From assembly GCA_963708855.1 (NCBI GenBank), contig CAVPUM010000009.1:1-64000 (forward strand): a stretch of 64,000 bases of DNA, written 5' to 3'. Position 1 is the stretch's first letter. Each line of letters starts with the position of its first letter. This document shows positions 63,947 to 64,000 of the stretch, in pieces. The notes beneath the pieces are model-generated. The model was given only the letters and a program-made list of their open reading frames with translations. It ran no database searches and was not told the origin of the DNA. The position numbers and the translations under genes are program-made. The stretch is from CAIWHR01 sp963708855. Its GTDB lineage: Bacteria; Pseudomonadota; Gammaproteobacteria; Burkholderiales; Casimicrobiaceae.

Positions 63947-63974
63947 CAAAGGGCCTCCCCGCGGAGGCCCTTTG
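63947..63974 (+). terminator. Rho-independent terminator after hsp20
   Basis: Perfect 12-base stem (CAAAGGGCCTCC with GGAGGCCCTTTG) around a 4-base CCGC loop, followed by T-containing sequence. Being symmetrical, it may stop transcription from both sides. Confidence 0.8.
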
Positions 63975-64000
63975 TTCCGTTGCATCGCCTTTGCCGTGCC

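Overview
The window looks like a contig from a betaproteobacterium (Burkholderiales/Rhodocyclales-like). Reasons: very high GC; a tctCBA transporter with a Bug-type receptor; the order tpiA-secG-tRNA-Leu(GAG)-nuoA to nuoN; and Fe-S/flavin electron-transfer genes next to nuo. No IS element, prophage, CRISPR array or rRNA was seen. About 60 single-base frame breaks run through otherwise well conserved genes. Most are +1 and many sit on 2-4 base homopolymers. I read them as consensus errors and annotate the interrupted genes as whole genes.

Region 1 (1-27.4 kb, + strand) is aerobic energy metabolism: the end of an N-formylglutamate amidohydrolase gene, tctC-tctB-tctA, tpiA, secG, tRNA-Leu(GAG), all 14 genes of a proton-pumping NADH:quinone oxidoreductase, a lactate-oxidation set (lutA, lutB, an aminotransferase, lutC), etfB-etfA and a ~600-residue acyl-CoA dehydrogenase.

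Region 2 (27.4-48.9 kb) is a patchwork of small transcription units on both strands. It holds a two-CBS-domain protein; a minus-strand run of an adenylating ligase (PaaK/CapK-like), pyruvate phosphate dikinase, class I fructose-bisphosphate aldolase and a ferric-type ABC transporter with two binding proteins; archease-RtcB-PRPP synthetase; a COG2187 kinase; a phospholipid methyltransferase; a DksA/TraR zinc-finger protein; two DUF2934 proteins; a TrxC-like zinc-ribbon fragment; Hsp20 and Lon.

Region 3 (48.9-64 kb) is glycogen metabolism: glgC on the + strand, then malQ, glgX, glgA, a second glgC, glgB and glgP on the minus strand, a divergent ROK sugar kinase, a second Hsp20 and a strong terminator.

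The main new observation is regulatory. Seven perfect TTGAY-N4-RTCAA palindromes (FNR/Anr/Dnr type) and one near match stand in front of genes between 27.4 and 63.4 kb. Most have a plausible -10 about 19-22 bases downstream, which is the class II activator geometry. I saw none in the first 27 kb. This ties glycogen storage, PEP/pyruvate/PPi metabolism, RNA repair and proteostasis to one oxygen- or NO-responsive regulator encoded elsewhere. Many of these enzymes make PPi or AMP, which pyruvate phosphate dikinase could turn back into ATP.
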